A stretch of DNA of 64,000 nt. It comes from Kineosporiaceae bacterium (GTDB lineage: Bacteria; Actinomycetota; Actinomycetes; Actinomycetales; Kineosporiaceae). The translations under genes and the position numbers were made by a program. Under the pieces are notes generated by a model, which was not told where the DNA came from, made no database searches, and was given only the letters and a program-made list of their open reading frames with translations. The stretch spans positions 682,001 to 746,000 of the forward strand of contig JADJPO010000003.1 of NCBI GenBank assembly GCA_016713225.1. The letters are read 5' to 3'. This document shows, one piece after another, positions 1 through 8,785 of the stretch. Position 1 is the first letter of the stretch, and every line of letters begins with the position of its first letter.

Positions 1-298
1 GCTGGCGCCAGACGGCCTCGCGGAACGGCGTCCGGGCGTACTGGCGCACCGAGTCGTGCACGATCTGCTCGAAGTCCTGGTCGGCCCAGTCGCGACGGGC
101 GAACCCGATCAGCGAGAAGCCCGGTGGCAACAACCCTCGGTGTGACAGGTCGTAGATCGCCGGCATGAGCTTTTTGCGGGCCAGGTCGCCGGTGACCCCG
201 AAGAGCACCAGACCACACGGTCCGGCGATCCGCGGCAGCCGCTTGTCGCGCTCGTCGCGCAGCGGGTTGCGCCCCTTGGTGATGGCGGCAGGGCTCAT
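1..298 (-). CDS. zwf: glucose-6-phosphate 1-dehydrogenase, N-terminal part (cut by window edge)
   Basis: Oxidises glucose-6-phosphate to 6-phosphogluconolactone, the NADPH-yielding first step of the pentose phosphate pathway. About 99 N-terminal residues are visible. They include the nucleotide-binding signature GVTGDLARKKLMPAIYDL and a following LIGFARRDW segment typical of bacterial G6PDH. The ATG at 296-298 overlaps the tal stop by 4 bp (ATGA), so the gene is the third of a tkt-tal-zwf operon. The catalytic part lies outside the window. Confidence 0.93.
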   Translation of the reverse strand, partial: MSPAAITKGRNPLRDERDKRLPRIAGPCGLVLFGVTGDLARKKLMPAIYDLSHRGLLPPGFSLIGFARRDWADQDFEQIVHDSVRQYARTPFREAVWRQ

Positions 299-1454
299 TG
301 ACCGGACTCGCCCTCGTCGAGGGCGGCGGCTCGGGCGAGCTCGTCCGAGACGGTGGCCAGCAGATCGGCCCAGCTCTTGGCGAACTTGTCCACTCCCTCG
401 TGTTCGAGGGTGTCGACGACCTCGGCGTAGTCGATCCCCAGCGCAGCGAGTCGGTCGAGCAACTCGGCCGCCTCGTCGTAGGTGCCGCGCACGGTGTCAG
501 GGGCGGCGCCACCCTCGGTGGCGAGGGGGCCGTGGTCGAGCACGGCGTCGAGGGTCTTGCCCGGCATGGTGTTCACCGTGCCGGGTGCCACGAGTTCGCT
601 GACGTACAGGGTGTCGGGATAGCTCGGCTCCTTGACCCCGTGGAGGCCCACAACGGGCGCTGCGGGCGCGCGCCCTCGGCGGCCAGGGTCTGCCACCGTG
701 CCGTGGAGGTCACCTCCTCGAAGGCCTGGTAGGCCAACCGGGCATTGGCCAGGGCCGCCTCACCGCGGGCGGCGAGCGCCTCCGGCGTGGCCAGCGCGGT
801 GAGCCGGTGATCGATCTCGGTGTCCACCCGGGAGACGAAGAACGAGGCCACCGAGTCGATCCGCGACAGATCCCGACCTGCCTGCAGCGCTCCCTCGAGC
901 CCGTTGAGCCAGGCATTCATCACGGCGCGGTACCGGTCGAGGCTGAAGATCAACGTGACATTGACGCTGATGCCCTCGGCCAGGGCCGCGGTGATGGCGG
1001 GCAGCCCCTCGATCGTGGCGGGGATCTTGATCATGGCGTTGGGGCGGTCGACGGTGGCCCACAGCCGACGGGCCGTGGCGATGGTGGCCGCCCCGTCGCG
1101 AGCCTGCCGAGGGTCCACCTCGATCGAGACCCGGCCGTCGCGGCCGTCGGTCGCCTCGTAGACCGGACGCAACAGGTCGCACGCCGAGCGGACGTCGTCC
1201 GTGGTGATCTCGAAGACCGCCTGGTCGACATCCGCGCCCCGGGCCGCCAGCGCGCGCACCTGGTCGGTGTATCGGTCGCCCTTGGCCAGCGCCGTGGCGA
1301 AGATGGTCGGGTTGGTGGTGACCCCGACCACCCCGGCCTCGGCCACCAACCGGGCGAGTTCACCCGAAGCCATCAGCTCGCGGCTCAGGTCGTCCAGCCA
1401 GATCGAGACTCCGGCCGCGCTCAGCGCGGCGACGGCGGGGTTGGTCGCACTCAT
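295..1454 (-). pseudogene. tal: transaldolase, interrupted by a one-base frameshift
   Basis: Transaldolase transfers a dihydroxyacetone unit between sugar phosphates in the non-oxidative pentose phosphate pathway. The N-terminal frame starts at the ATG at 1454 and reads VWLDDLSRE-like, GVTTNPTIF and MIKIPAT motifs up to PLWASTG. The conserved continuation VKEPSYPDTLYVSELVAPGT lies in the next frame and ends at 295. The joint falls at CCCC 636-639 (GGGG on the coding strand), where one G appears to be missing. The joined product would be about 386 aa, close to the family length. Both halves are otherwise intact, so this is either a recent mutation, a homopolymer sequencing error, or a -1 slip site. 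The gene overlaps tkt and zwf by 4 bp each. Confidence 0.9.
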
Positions 1455-3625
1455 CGGGTCCCTCCCGTGGAATCGACGGATTGCAGGCTCTGCCGGGCAG
1501 CCGCCACGACCGCCTCGACGGTGAAGCCGAACTCGGCGTACAACCGGGCCGGGGCGGCGGAGGCACCGAAATGCTCCAGCGAGATGATCTGCCCGGCATC
1601 ACCGACGACCTCGCGCCAGCCCTGGCCCACCCCGGCCTCGATCGAGACCCGGGCGCGTACGGCGGGCGGCAACACCTGGTCGCGGTACCCAGCGTCCTGG
1701 GCGTCGAACCATTCCCGACACGGCAGGGAGACCACTCGGGTGGCGATGCCCTCCTGCTCGAGCTGCTGGCGCGCCTCAACGGCGAGTTGCACCTCGGATC
1801 CGGTGGCCACCAACACCACGGCCGGGGCGCCGCCGGATGCCTCGGCCAGCACGTATCCGCCGCGGGCCACCCCGGCGGCGTCGGCGAACTCGCCGTTCGT
1901 GCGGTCGACGGTGGGCAGGTTCTGCCGGCTCAGGCACAACGCCGTCGGCCGGTCGGCGTGCTCCAGCGCCATCCGCCAGGCCCACGCGGTCTCGTTGGCG
2001 TCGGCGGGCCGGACGACGTCCAGCCCGGGGATCGCGCGCAGGCTGGCGATGTGCTCGACCGGTTGATGGGTCGGGCCGTCCTCGCCGAGGCCGATCGAGT
2101 CGTGGGTCCAGACGTAGGTCACCGGCAACTGCATCAGCGCGGCGAGGCGCACCGAGGGCCGCATGTAGTCGCTGAACACGAGGAAGGCACCGCCGTAGAC
2201 CCGGGTGCCGCCGTGCAGGGCGATGCCGTTGAGGATGGCGCCCATGGCGTGCTCGCGGATGCCGAAGTGCAGCACCCGCCCGTACGGGTCGCCCTGACCC
2301 CACGCCTGCGTGCTGATCGAGGCCGGAAGGAACGAGGACTCGCCCTCGAGCGTGGTGTTGTTGCTCTCGGCCAGGTCGGCCGAGCCGCCCCAGAGCTCGG
2401 GCAGCACATCCTTGATGGCGTTGAGCACCTCGCCGGACGCCTTGCGCGTGGCGACGTCCTTGCCGGCCGGGAAGGTGGGCAGCGCCGCCGTCCAGCCCTC
2501 GGGCAGGCGGCGCTCGCGCAACCGTTCGAACAGGGCGACGCGGTCGGGGCCGGCTGTCGCCGACCACTGCTCGAACCGGGTGCTCCAGGCCGCGTGGGCG
2601 GCGGCACCGCGATCGCGGACGGCGCGAGTGTGAGCCAGCACGTCGTCGTCCACCTGGAAGGTCTGTTCGGGATCGAACCCGAGCAGGGTCTTGGTGGCCT
2701 GGATCTCGGCGGTGCCCAGGGCAGAACCGTGCGACTTGCCGGTGTTCATCAGGTTCGGGGCCGGCCAGGCGATCACGGTGTCCAGCACGATGAGCGAGGG
2801 GCGTCCGGTCTCGGCCCTCGCCGCCTGCAACGCGTCGAACAACGCCGGGACGTCCTCCCGGTAGGTCCCGGCCTTGCCGCTCTCCGGGCCGGCGCCGCCG
2901 GTCCAGTCGACGGTCTGCACGTGCCAGCCGTACGCGGCGTAGCGGGCGGCGGTGTCCTCTCCGAGCGCGACCTGGGTGTCGTCCTCGATCGAGATCCGGT
3001 TGCGGTCGTAGACCACCACCAGGTTGCCGAGCTGCTGCAGGCCGGCCAGGGACGACGCCTCACTGGACACGCCCTCCTGAATGTCGCCGTCCGAGGCGAG
3101 CACCCAGATGGTGTGGTCGAACGGGCTGCTGCCCGGTGCGGCATCGGGGTCGAACAGGCCGCGCTCGAATCGGGTGGCGTATGCCATGCCGACCGCGCTG
3201 GCCAGTCCCGACCCGAGCGGGCCGGTCGTGATCTCGATTCCGGCGGTGTGGCGCACCTCGGGGTGGGCTGGGGTCAGCGAACCCCAGGTGCGCAGTGCCT
3301 GCAGGTCGGCGAGCTCGAGGCCGTAGCCGGTCAGGTAGAGCTGGATGTACTGGGTCAGGCTGGAGTGCCCACAGGACAGGACGAACCGGTCGCGCCCGGC
3401 CCAGTGCGGATCGGCCGGGTCGTGCCGCATCACGTAGTGGTAGAGCAGGTGGGCGACCGGGGCGAGGCTCATCGCGGTGCCCGGATGGCCACTGCCGGCC
3501 TTCTGGACGGCGTCGGCGGCGAGCAGCCGGGCGGTGTCCACGGCGCGGCGGTCCAGCTCGCCCCAGGTCAGGCCGGTGCTCGGGCGGCCGTCGAGGCGCT
3601 GGTCGAGTTCGTGGTCGATGGTCAC
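1451..3625 (-). CDS. tkt: transketolase
   Basis: Thiamine-diphosphate enzyme that moves two-carbon units between ketose donors and aldose acceptors; it links glycolysis and the pentose phosphate pathway in the cytosol. The 724 aa are full family length. Visible motifs are AGSGHPGTAMS near the N-terminus, GPLGSGLASAVGMA, the ThDP-binding GDIQEGVSSEA region, and the pyrimidine-domain IREHAMG and DGPTHQPVEH motifs. The start is GTG, preceded by GAGGA on the minus strand. First gene of the tkt-tal-zwf operon, divergent from ctaB across 400 bp. Confidence 0.96.
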   Translation of the reverse strand: MTIDHELDQRLDGRPSTGLTWGELDRRAVDTARLLAADAVQKAGSGHPGTAMSLAPVAHLLYHYVMRHDPADPHWAGRDRFVLSCGHSSLTQYIQLYLTGYGLELADLQALRTWGSLTPAHPEVRHTAGIEITTGPLGSGLASAVGMAYATRFERGLFDPDAAPGSSPFDHTIWVLASDGDIQEGVSSEASSLAGLQQLGNLVVVYDRNRISIEDDTQVALGEDTAARYAAYGWHVQTVDWTGGAGPESGKAGTYREDVPALFDALQAARAETGRPSLIVLDTVIAWPAPNLMNTGKSHGSALGTAEIQATKTLLGFDPEQTFQVDDDVLAHTRAVRDRGAAAHAAWSTRFEQWSATAGPDRVALFERLRERRLPEGWTAALPTFPAGKDVATRKASGEVLNAIKDVLPELWGGSADLAESNNTTLEGESSFLPASISTQAWGQGDPYGRVLHFGIREHAMGAILNGIALHGGTRVYGGAFLVFSDYMRPSVRLAALMQLPVTYVWTHDSIGLGEDGPTHQPVEHIASLRAIPGLDVVRPADANETAWAWRMALEHADRPTALCLSRQNLPTVDRTNGEFADAAGVARGGYVLAEASGGAPAVVLVATGSEVQLAVEARQQLEQEGIATRVVSLPCREWFDAQDAGYRDQVLPPAVRARVSIEAGVGQGWREVVGDAGQIISLEHFGASAAPARLYAEFGFTVEAVVAAARQSLQSVDSTGGTR

Positions 3626-4025
3626 GTCAATCCTCGGCTCGAGATGCCGCCCGGTTGGCTGACCGGGTCGGCTGTCGGTGAAGTGGTGTCGCTGTGGGTG
3701 AGGGCTCTGGGGTAGCAGTCGGGCCGATGGTGCGCAGGTGTGTGTTCTCGGTCCGAGTCAGGTCCGACTTCAGTGAAGATCGACATCGGTCTTCATGCCC
3801 GGCCCCGGCCGGCTCTCCCAGGCCGGAGCCTACCCCGGAGGCCACGGCGATCTCCTGCGCAGATGTGGCGGACGCACCGTGCCACAGCGGCCGGTCCCGG
3901 CCTTCCGGCGCCGTCCCCACGCCGCCGATCGTGGCAACTGCGAGCCGTGGCACTCGATGCGGCGGGGGGCCGCGTAGAGTGAGTCCGTCCCACCAGCCCC
4001 GCCGGAACGATCAGCAAAGGACGCC
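3626..4025. promoter_or_regulatory. 400-bp divergent intergenic region between tkt and ctaB
   Basis: No convincing gene lies here; the short ORFs present have no family-like motifs. The region must hold the promoters of both operons. A TAGAGT hexamer at 3974-3979 could be the ctaB -10 box, leaving a leader of about 40 nt with a purine-rich AAAGGA before the GTG. Two neighbouring dyads, CTTCAGTGAAG (3768-3778, perfect) and GAAGATCGACATCGGTCTTC (3775-3794, two mismatched pairs), resemble an operator but match no regulator site that I can name. Confidence 0.5.
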
Positions 4026-4994
4026 GTGACGACCGTCGATCCCCGCGTACACGCGATCCCGTCGGACCAGGTGCGCCTCGAGTCCAGGCCGCGGCCGTCC
4101 TTCGCGACCATGGCCAAGGCCTACGTGGCCCTCACCAAGCCTCGGATCATCGAGACCCTGCTGGTGACCACCGTGCCCACGATGATCCTGGCGGCGGGTG
4201 GCCTGCCCTCGGTGTTCACCATGATCATGACGGTGGTCGGCGGAACGCTGGCTGCCGGCAGCGCCAATGCGCTCAACTGCTACTTCGACCGCGACATCGA
4301 CGTCGTGATGAACCGGACCGCCCACCGGCCCCTGGCCACCGGGGTGATCGCGCCCCGGCACGCCATGGTCTTCAGTGTGCTGCTCGGCGCGCTGTCGATC
4401 GTGCTGCTCATGGTGACCGTGAACCCGCTGTCGGCGATGCTGGCCCTCGGCGCCATCCTGTTCTACGTCTTCGTCTACACCCTGCTGCTCAAGCGGCGGA
4501 CATCGCAGAACATCGTGTGGGGTGGCGCTGCCGGGTGCATGCCGGTGCTCATCGGCTGGGCTGCCGTGACCGACAGCATCTCGTGGGAGCCACTGGTGCT
4601 GTTCGGTGTGATCTTCCTGTGGACGCCGCCGCACTACTGGCCGCTCTCGATGCGTTTCCGAGACGACTACGCGGCGGCCGGGGTGCCGATGCTGCCGGTG
4701 GTCGCCTCCGAGGTCACCGTGGCGCGCCAATCGGTGATCTACGCCTGGGCGATGGTCGCCTGTTCGCTGTTGCTGGTGCCGGCCACCGGGTTGATCTATG
4801 CAGGCACCGCCGTGGTCGCCGGGGCGATGTTCCTCCTGGAGGCTCATCGACTGCTCTCGCGGGCGAAGCGATCGGCCGCGGGCGCGACGGTGGTGCTCGC
4901 ACCGATGCGACTGTTCCATCTCTCGATCACCTACCTGACGCTGCTCTTCACCGCCGTGGCGGTGGACCCCTTCTTGCGGATCACACTGTTCTGA
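4026..4994 (+). CDS. ctaB: protoheme IX farnesyltransferase (heme O synthase)
   Basis: Membrane UbiA-superfamily prenyltransferase that adds farnesyl to heme b, making heme O for cytochrome oxidase. The 322-aa protein has multiple hydrophobic segments and both aspartate-rich motifs: NCYFDRDIDVVMNRTAHRPL in the first loop and the RFRDDYAAAGVPMLPVV loop. It starts at GTG 4026. Heme A synthase (ctaA) lies 2 kb away in the opposite orientation, the usual actinobacterial arrangement for aa3 oxidase biogenesis. The CDF exporter follows 7 bp downstream. Confidence 0.96.
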   Translation: MTTVDPRVHAIPSDQVRLESRPRPSFATMAKAYVALTKPRIIETLLVTTVPTMILAAGGLPSVFTMIMTVVGGTLAAGSANALNCYFDRDIDVVMNRTAHRPLATGVIAPRHAMVFSVLLGALSIVLLMVTVNPLSAMLALGAILFYVFVYTLLLKRRTSQNIVWGGAAGCMPVLIGWAAVTDSISWEPLVLFGVIFLWTPPHYWPLSMRFRDDYAAAGVPMLPVVASEVTVARQSVIYAWAMVACSLLLVPATGLIYAGTAVVAGAMFLLEAHRLLSRAKRSAAGATVVLAPMRLFHLSITYLTLLFTAVAVDPFLRITLF

Positions 4995-5001
4995 CGTCGC
5001 C

Positions 5002-5985
5002 ATGACCGCTGACGGCCACGCGCACAGCCGGGAGCACGGGCACGATCACGGACACGACATCAGCCCCGATGCCGATCGCCGGTGGCTGTTCGCCGCCCTG
5101 ATTCTGATCATGGTGTTCATGCTCGGCGAAGTGGTGGTCGGGTTGATCGCCGACTCGCTCGCGCTGCTCTCGGACGCCGCACACATGCTCACCGACACGA
5201 TGTCGCTCGTGCTCGCGCTGATCGCCATGCGGCTGGCTCAGAGCCCGCCCCAGGGCGGATACACCTTCGGGTTGAAGCGTGCCGAGATCCTGTCTGCGCA
5301 GGCCAACGGCTGGACCCTGCTGCTGTTGGGCGCATGGTTGGCCGTCGAAGCGGTTCGGCGGCTGGTGAACCCTCCCCAGGTGGTCGGCAGTCTGGTGTTG
5401 GTGACCGCCGCCGTGGGGGTTGTGGTGAATCTGCTGGCCGTGGCCTGCATCTCGCGCGCCAACCGGTCCAGCCTCAATGTCCAGGGTGCCTTCCAGCACA
5501 TCCTGAACGACTTGTTCGCCTTCCTGGCCACGCTGACGGCCGGAGTGGTCATGGTGCTCACAGGGTTCACCCGAGCCGATGCCATCGCGTCGTTGATCGT
5601 CGTCGTGCTGATGGTCACCTCCGGCTCGGGACTGGTACGTGCGTCGAGCCGGATCCTGCTCGAAGCGGCACCGGCGGGCATGGACGTCGACGCGATCGGG
5701 ACCCAGTTGGTGGGCCTGCCCGCCGTGGTCGAGGTGCACGACCTGCATCTGTGGCAGATCACCTCGGGGCAGGCAGCACTCAGCGCGCACGTGATCGTGG
5801 CCGACCACGGCGACTGCCACGGCATCCGGACGGCGATCGAGGAGCTGTTGCGCACCGAGCACCAGATCGGGCACACCACGCTGCAGGTCGACCATCTCGG
5901 TGACCACGTGGCGGAGGCTGCCGATGCCGCCGCGACGTGCTGTGCCGAGACCCACGGCCCGATCCACCGGGCTGCACGGGCCTGA
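5002..5985 (+). CDS. cation diffusion facilitator, probable Zn2+ exporter
   Basis: A 327-aa member of the CDF (ZitB/CzcD) family, which exports Zn2+ or related divalent metals in exchange for protons. The N-terminus is histidine-rich (HAHSREHGHDHGHD), followed by about six transmembrane segments. Metal-site motifs HMLTD (TM2) and HILND (TM5) keep the H-x3-D signature of zinc transporters. The cytoplasmic C-terminal domain contains EVHDLHLWQITSG, typical of the family. The start is ATG, 7 bp after ctaB, so the two are probably co-transcribed; whether the metal link to heme synthesis is functional is unknown. Confidence 0.92.
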   Translation: MTADGHAHSREHGHDHGHDISPDADRRWLFAALILIMVFMLGEVVVGLIADSLALLSDAAHMLTDTMSLVLALIAMRLAQSPPQGGYTFGLKRAEILSAQANGWTLLLLGAWLAVEAVRRLVNPPQVVGSLVLVTAAVGVVVNLLAVACISRANRSSLNVQGAFQHILNDLFAFLATLTAGVVMVLTGFTRADAIASLIVVVLMVTSGSGLVRASSRILLEAAPAGMDVDAIGTQLVGLPAVVEVHDLHLWQITSGQAALSAHVIVADHGDCHGIRTAIEELLRTEHQIGHTTLQVDHLGDHVAEAADAAATCCAETHGPIHRAARA

Positions 5986-5998
5986 GTCCCGCCTCTTC

Positions 5999-6062
5999 GT
6001 GATCATGCAATCCGTGCACGCTCGTGAAGAGCTTCACGAGCGTGCACGGATTGCATGATCAC
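5999..6062. repeat. perfect 31-bp inverted repeat between convergent genes
   Basis: Arms 5999-6029 and 6032-6062 are exact reverse complements separated only by AG. The left arm begins GTGATCATGCAATCCGTGCA. It lies between the convergent 3' ends of the CDF gene and ctaA, so it can serve both as a bidirectional terminator. No T-tract follows on either strand. The arms are far longer than an ordinary intrinsic terminator and are less GC-rich than the surrounding DNA. Confidence 0.9.
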
Positions 6063-6085
6063 CGAGTCAGTGAGGTCGCCGGGGG

Positions 6086-7006
6086 TCAGCGAGTGCGGGG
6101 GTATCGGCGTAGCGTCTCGACCATCGCGGTGACCGGGATGACGATCAGACCGGCGAGCAGCATGTGCACCGCCACCACACCCCACGGCAGGCCAGTGGCG
6201 TACTGCACGTAGCCCACCACGCCCTGCACCACGGCGATGCCGAAGGCGATGTGTGCCCAGCGGTACAGCGCCCCGGTGGCGCCGGCGCGGCGCAGGATCA
6301 CGAGCAGCGACACCAGCCCGATGACGAAGATCCAGACGGACCCCGAGTGGATCATGCTCACCAGACGAGGGTCGAAGCCGAAGCGAGCTGGGGTGTCGGC
6401 GTCCCCGGAGTGCGGACCCGATCCGGTGACCACGGTGCCCAGCACCAGCACGGCGCTGCCGCTGGCTGCTGCCAGCGATACCAGCGGCCGGGCCACGGCA
6501 GGTGGGGCCGATTCGGCGAAGGGTGCCCGCGGCGGCAGGCTCAACCACAGCCAGGTCGAGATCGCGATCGAGACCATCGACAGCAGCAGGTGGGCCGCCA
6601 CGATGGACGGCGACAGGTCGAGCAGCACCGTCACGCCACCGAGCACTGCTTGGGCCACCACCAGCAGCAGGGGCAGCGAGGCCGCCTTCCACTGCTGACG
6701 GTTGACCCGCACAACCGTCACCAACACCGCGATGGCTGCGGCGGTGAGCAGGAACGTCAGGGTGCGGTTACCGAACTCGATGTTCTTGTGATAGCCCTCG
6801 GCCTGGTGCGCCACCGGGGTGAAGGAGCCCGGCGTGCACTGCGGCCAGGTCGGACAGCCCAGGCCCGATCCGGTGAGCCGAACCAGACCGCCGGTGAGCA
6901 CGATCAGTACTTGAGAGACAAGGTTGGCCAGCAGCGCGATGCGCGCGGCGCCCCAGGGGGCGGAGGTCGACACGGAGAGCTGGTCCGGGGTTGTTCCGGT
7001 CGTCAT
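6086..7006 (-). CDS. ctaA: heme A synthase (COX15/CtaA family)
   Basis: Membrane enzyme that oxidises the C8 methyl of heme O to give heme A for aa3-type cytochrome oxidase. The 306-aa protein has about eight hydrophobic helices. It carries the GGLVRLTGSGLGCPTWPQC segment with the family cysteine pair and conserved heme-ligand histidines in HKNIEFGNR and later helices. It starts at ATG 7006 with TAGGCT on the minus strand 6 nt upstream, which suggests a leaderless mRNA. Its position next to the ABC pair and sufR matches the M. tuberculosis Rv1456c neighbourhood. Confidence 0.95.
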   Translation of the reverse strand: MTTGTTPDQLSVSTSAPWGAARIALLANLVSQVLIVLTGGLVRLTGSGLGCPTWPQCTPGSFTPVAHQAEGYHKNIEFGNRTLTFLLTAAAIAVLVTVVRVNRQQWKAASLPLLLVVAQAVLGGVTVLLDLSPSIVAAHLLLSMVSIAISTWLWLSLPPRAPFAESAPPAVARPLVSLAAASGSAVLVLGTVVTGSGPHSGDADTPARFGFDPRLVSMIHSGSVWIFVIGLVSLLVILRRAGATGALYRWAHIAFGIAVVQGVVGYVQYATGLPWGVVAVHMLLAGLIVIPVTAMVETLRRYPRTR

Positions 7007-7018
7007 GACTGCAGCCTA
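7007..7018 (-). promoter_or_regulatory. candidate leaderless promoter -10 box of ctaA
   Basis: TAGGCT on the minus strand (7013-7018) lies 6 nt before the ATG, so transcription would begin at or next to the start codon. No clear -35 box is visible. Confidence 0.45.
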
Positions 7019-7025
7019 GAACTGC

Positions 7026-7763
7026 TCACTCCCAGCGGAAGAACCGGATCGTCATGGCCGTGGCCACAATCGTCCAGGCCGCCAGGACGAGTACGGCGAA
7101 ACCGTCCCATCGACCGTCGATCAGCGCTGCTCGCAACCCGTCACCCAGGGCACCGGAGGGCAGCCAGCGGGCCACCTGTCCCCACGACCCCATGGCACTG
7201 CTCGGCGCGATCACGCCACCACCGGCGAGCAACAGCACCCAGGCCAGGTTCGCGCCCGCGAGCACCGCCTCGGCCCGCAGCGTGCCGGCGAGCAGCAGGC
7301 CCAGCGCCACGAAGGCGCCGGTGCCCAACAGGATCAGGACGACGGCGGCGCCCACCCCGGCCAGGCGCGGCTGCCAGCCGAGCGCCGTGGCCAGCACCCC
7401 GAGGACGACGACCTGCACCACCTCGACGGCCAGCACCGCCAGCATGCGGCCGGTGAGCAGCCCGCTGCGTCCCAGGGGGGTGGTGGCCAGCATCCGCAGC
7501 ACACCGTGACGTCGGTCGAAGCCCGTCCCGATGGCCTGCCCGGTGAACGAGATCGACATCACCGCCAACGCGAGCACGCCGGGAGCGATCAGGTCCACCC
7601 AGTGCTCGCCGGGCTGCAGCCGAACCCCCGGCAGCGCCACCCGGCTGAGCAGGATCAGGATCAGCGAGGGAAGGATCATGGTCAGCAACAGCTGCTCGCC
7701 GTTGCGCAGCATGATCCGGGTGTCGAACTGCGCCTGGGCGAGCGCCCGGGCCGTGGCCGTCAT
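7026..7763 (-). CDS. ABC-2 type transporter permease
   Basis: Integral membrane subunit (245 aa, about six hydrophobic helices) of an exporter whose substrate cannot be read from sequence. The chosen ATG at 7763 gives MTATARALAQAQFDTRIMLR, a normal ABC-2 permease N-terminus, and overlaps the upstream ATPase stop by 4 bp. A longer in-frame reading would add 32 low-complexity residues that overlap the ATPase. Orthologous position to M. tuberculosis Rv1457c. ctaA follows 19 bp downstream. Confidence 0.88.
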   Translation of the reverse strand: MTATARALAQAQFDTRIMLRNGEQLLLTMILPSLILILLSRVALPGVRLQPGEHWVDLIAPGVLALAVMSISFTGQAIGTGFDRRHGVLRMLATTPLGRSGLLTGRMLAVLAVEVVQVVVLGVLATALGWQPRLAGVGAAVVLILLGTGAFVALGLLLAGTLRAEAVLAGANLAWVLLLAGGGVIAPSSAMGSWGQVARWLPSGALGDGLRAALIDGRWDGFAVLVLAAWTIVATAMTIRFFRWE

Positions 7764-8701
7764 CGCATCTCCCGTCCGGTCAGGTGCAAGAACACGTCCT
7801 CGAGGCTGCGCCGCCCCAGGGTCAGCCCTTCGGGCAACACGTGATGCGCCGCACACCACGCCGTGACCGCAGCCACCGCAGCGGCGTCCAGTGGGGAGTC
7901 GGGGTGGGACGACACCTTGTACTGACCTGCTGCGGTCTCGGCCACGGTGGCCCCGGCCGGCAACGCTGCGGCCAGATCGATCAGGTCGAGCCCGGCCGGC
8001 CCCGAGAAGGTCAGGGCGTCGGCCGAGCCACCGGTGAGCTCGGCCGGACTGCCCTCGGCGATCAGCCGGCCGCGATCGATCACGACCACGTGATCGGCGA
8101 GGGTCTCCGCCTCGTCCATCAAGTGGGTGGTGAGCACCACGCTGACCCCGCGCCCACTCAGTTCACGCACGATGTCCCAGACGGCGTGGCGCGACTGCGG
8201 GTCGAGGCCCGCCGTGGGCTCGTCCAGGAAGACCAGGTCGGGCCGGCCCACCAGGGCCAGTGCCATCGCCAGACGCTGCCGCTGGCCGCCGGACAGGCGT
8301 CGCACCATGGTGCGGGCGTGTTCGGTCAGGCCCAACCGGTGCATCAGCTCCGCGGGATCCTCGGGGTTCTCGTGGAGCGAGGCCACGTGCCGGAGCACCT
8401 CGCCGGCCCGGGCACCGGTGGGCAGCCCGCCGTCCTGCAGCATCACACCCACCCGGTGCCGCAGCCGACGGTGGTCGGCGACCGGGTCCAGACCGAGCAC
8501 CCGTACCTGCCCGGAGGTGGCCTGCCGCAGGCCTTCGCAGCACTCGACGGTCGTGGTCTTGCCGGCTCCGTTGGGCCCCAGCAGGGCTGTCACCCGACCC
8601 AGCGGGGCGATCAGGCTCAATCCGTCGACCGCGATCCGGCCGTCCCGACCGCCGTAGCGGACCGTGAGCTCATCCAGCTGCAACGCGGCGTCCGGGGTCA
8701 C
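7760..8701 (-). CDS. ABC transporter ATP-binding protein (daunorubicin/ABC-2 exporter type)
   Basis: Nucleotide-binding subunit (313 aa) that powers the adjacent permease. It has Walker A GPNGAGKTT, signature LSGGQRQRLAMAL, Walker B LVFLDEPTAGLDP and the switch histidine in VVLTTHLMDEAE. A C-terminal extension follows the NBD, as in drug-exporter ATPases. Start GTG 8701 is preferred over TTG 8749 because TAGACT sits 7 nt before it. Divergent from sufR across 95 bp. Confidence 0.92.
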   Translation of the reverse strand: MTPDAALQLDELTVRYGGRDGRIAVDGLSLIAPLGRVTALLGPNGAGKTTTVECCEGLRQATSGQVRVLGLDPVADHRRLRHRVGVMLQDGGLPTGARAGEVLRHVASLHENPEDPAELMHRLGLTEHARTMVRRLSGGQRQRLAMALALVGRPDLVFLDEPTAGLDPQSRHAVWDIVRELSGRGVSVVLTTHLMDEAETLADHVVVIDRGRLIAEGSPAELTGGSADALTFSGPAGLDLIDLAAALPAGATVAETAAGQYKVSSHPDSPLDAAAVAAVTAWCAAHHVLPEGLTLGRRSLEDVFLHLTGREMR

Positions 8702-8708
8702 GGTCGGC

Positions 8709-8714
8709 AGTCTA
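8709..8714 (-). promoter_or_regulatory. candidate leaderless promoter -10 box of the ABC exporter operon
   Basis: TAGACT on the minus strand ends 7 nt before the GTG at 8701. It decides the start of the ATPase gene. Confidence 0.45.
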
Positions 8715-8785
8715 GGTCGGCACTGTTCCGTGCCCGTCCGGCGGGGCAACTCGAGCCCGAGTTGAGACGTGCCGCGATTAACGCA

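Noticed and set aside
1481..3715. 744-aa plus-strand open frame opposite transketolase
   Set aside because: It is the antisense shadow of tkt, produced by high-GC third positions. It is Gly/Arg/Val-rich without any motif, while tkt shows every family signature.
3627..4117. Several 60-110 aa frames in the tkt-ctaB gap
   Set aside because: Overlapping frames on both strands with no ribosome sites or recognisable composition; the gap is better read as a regulatory region.
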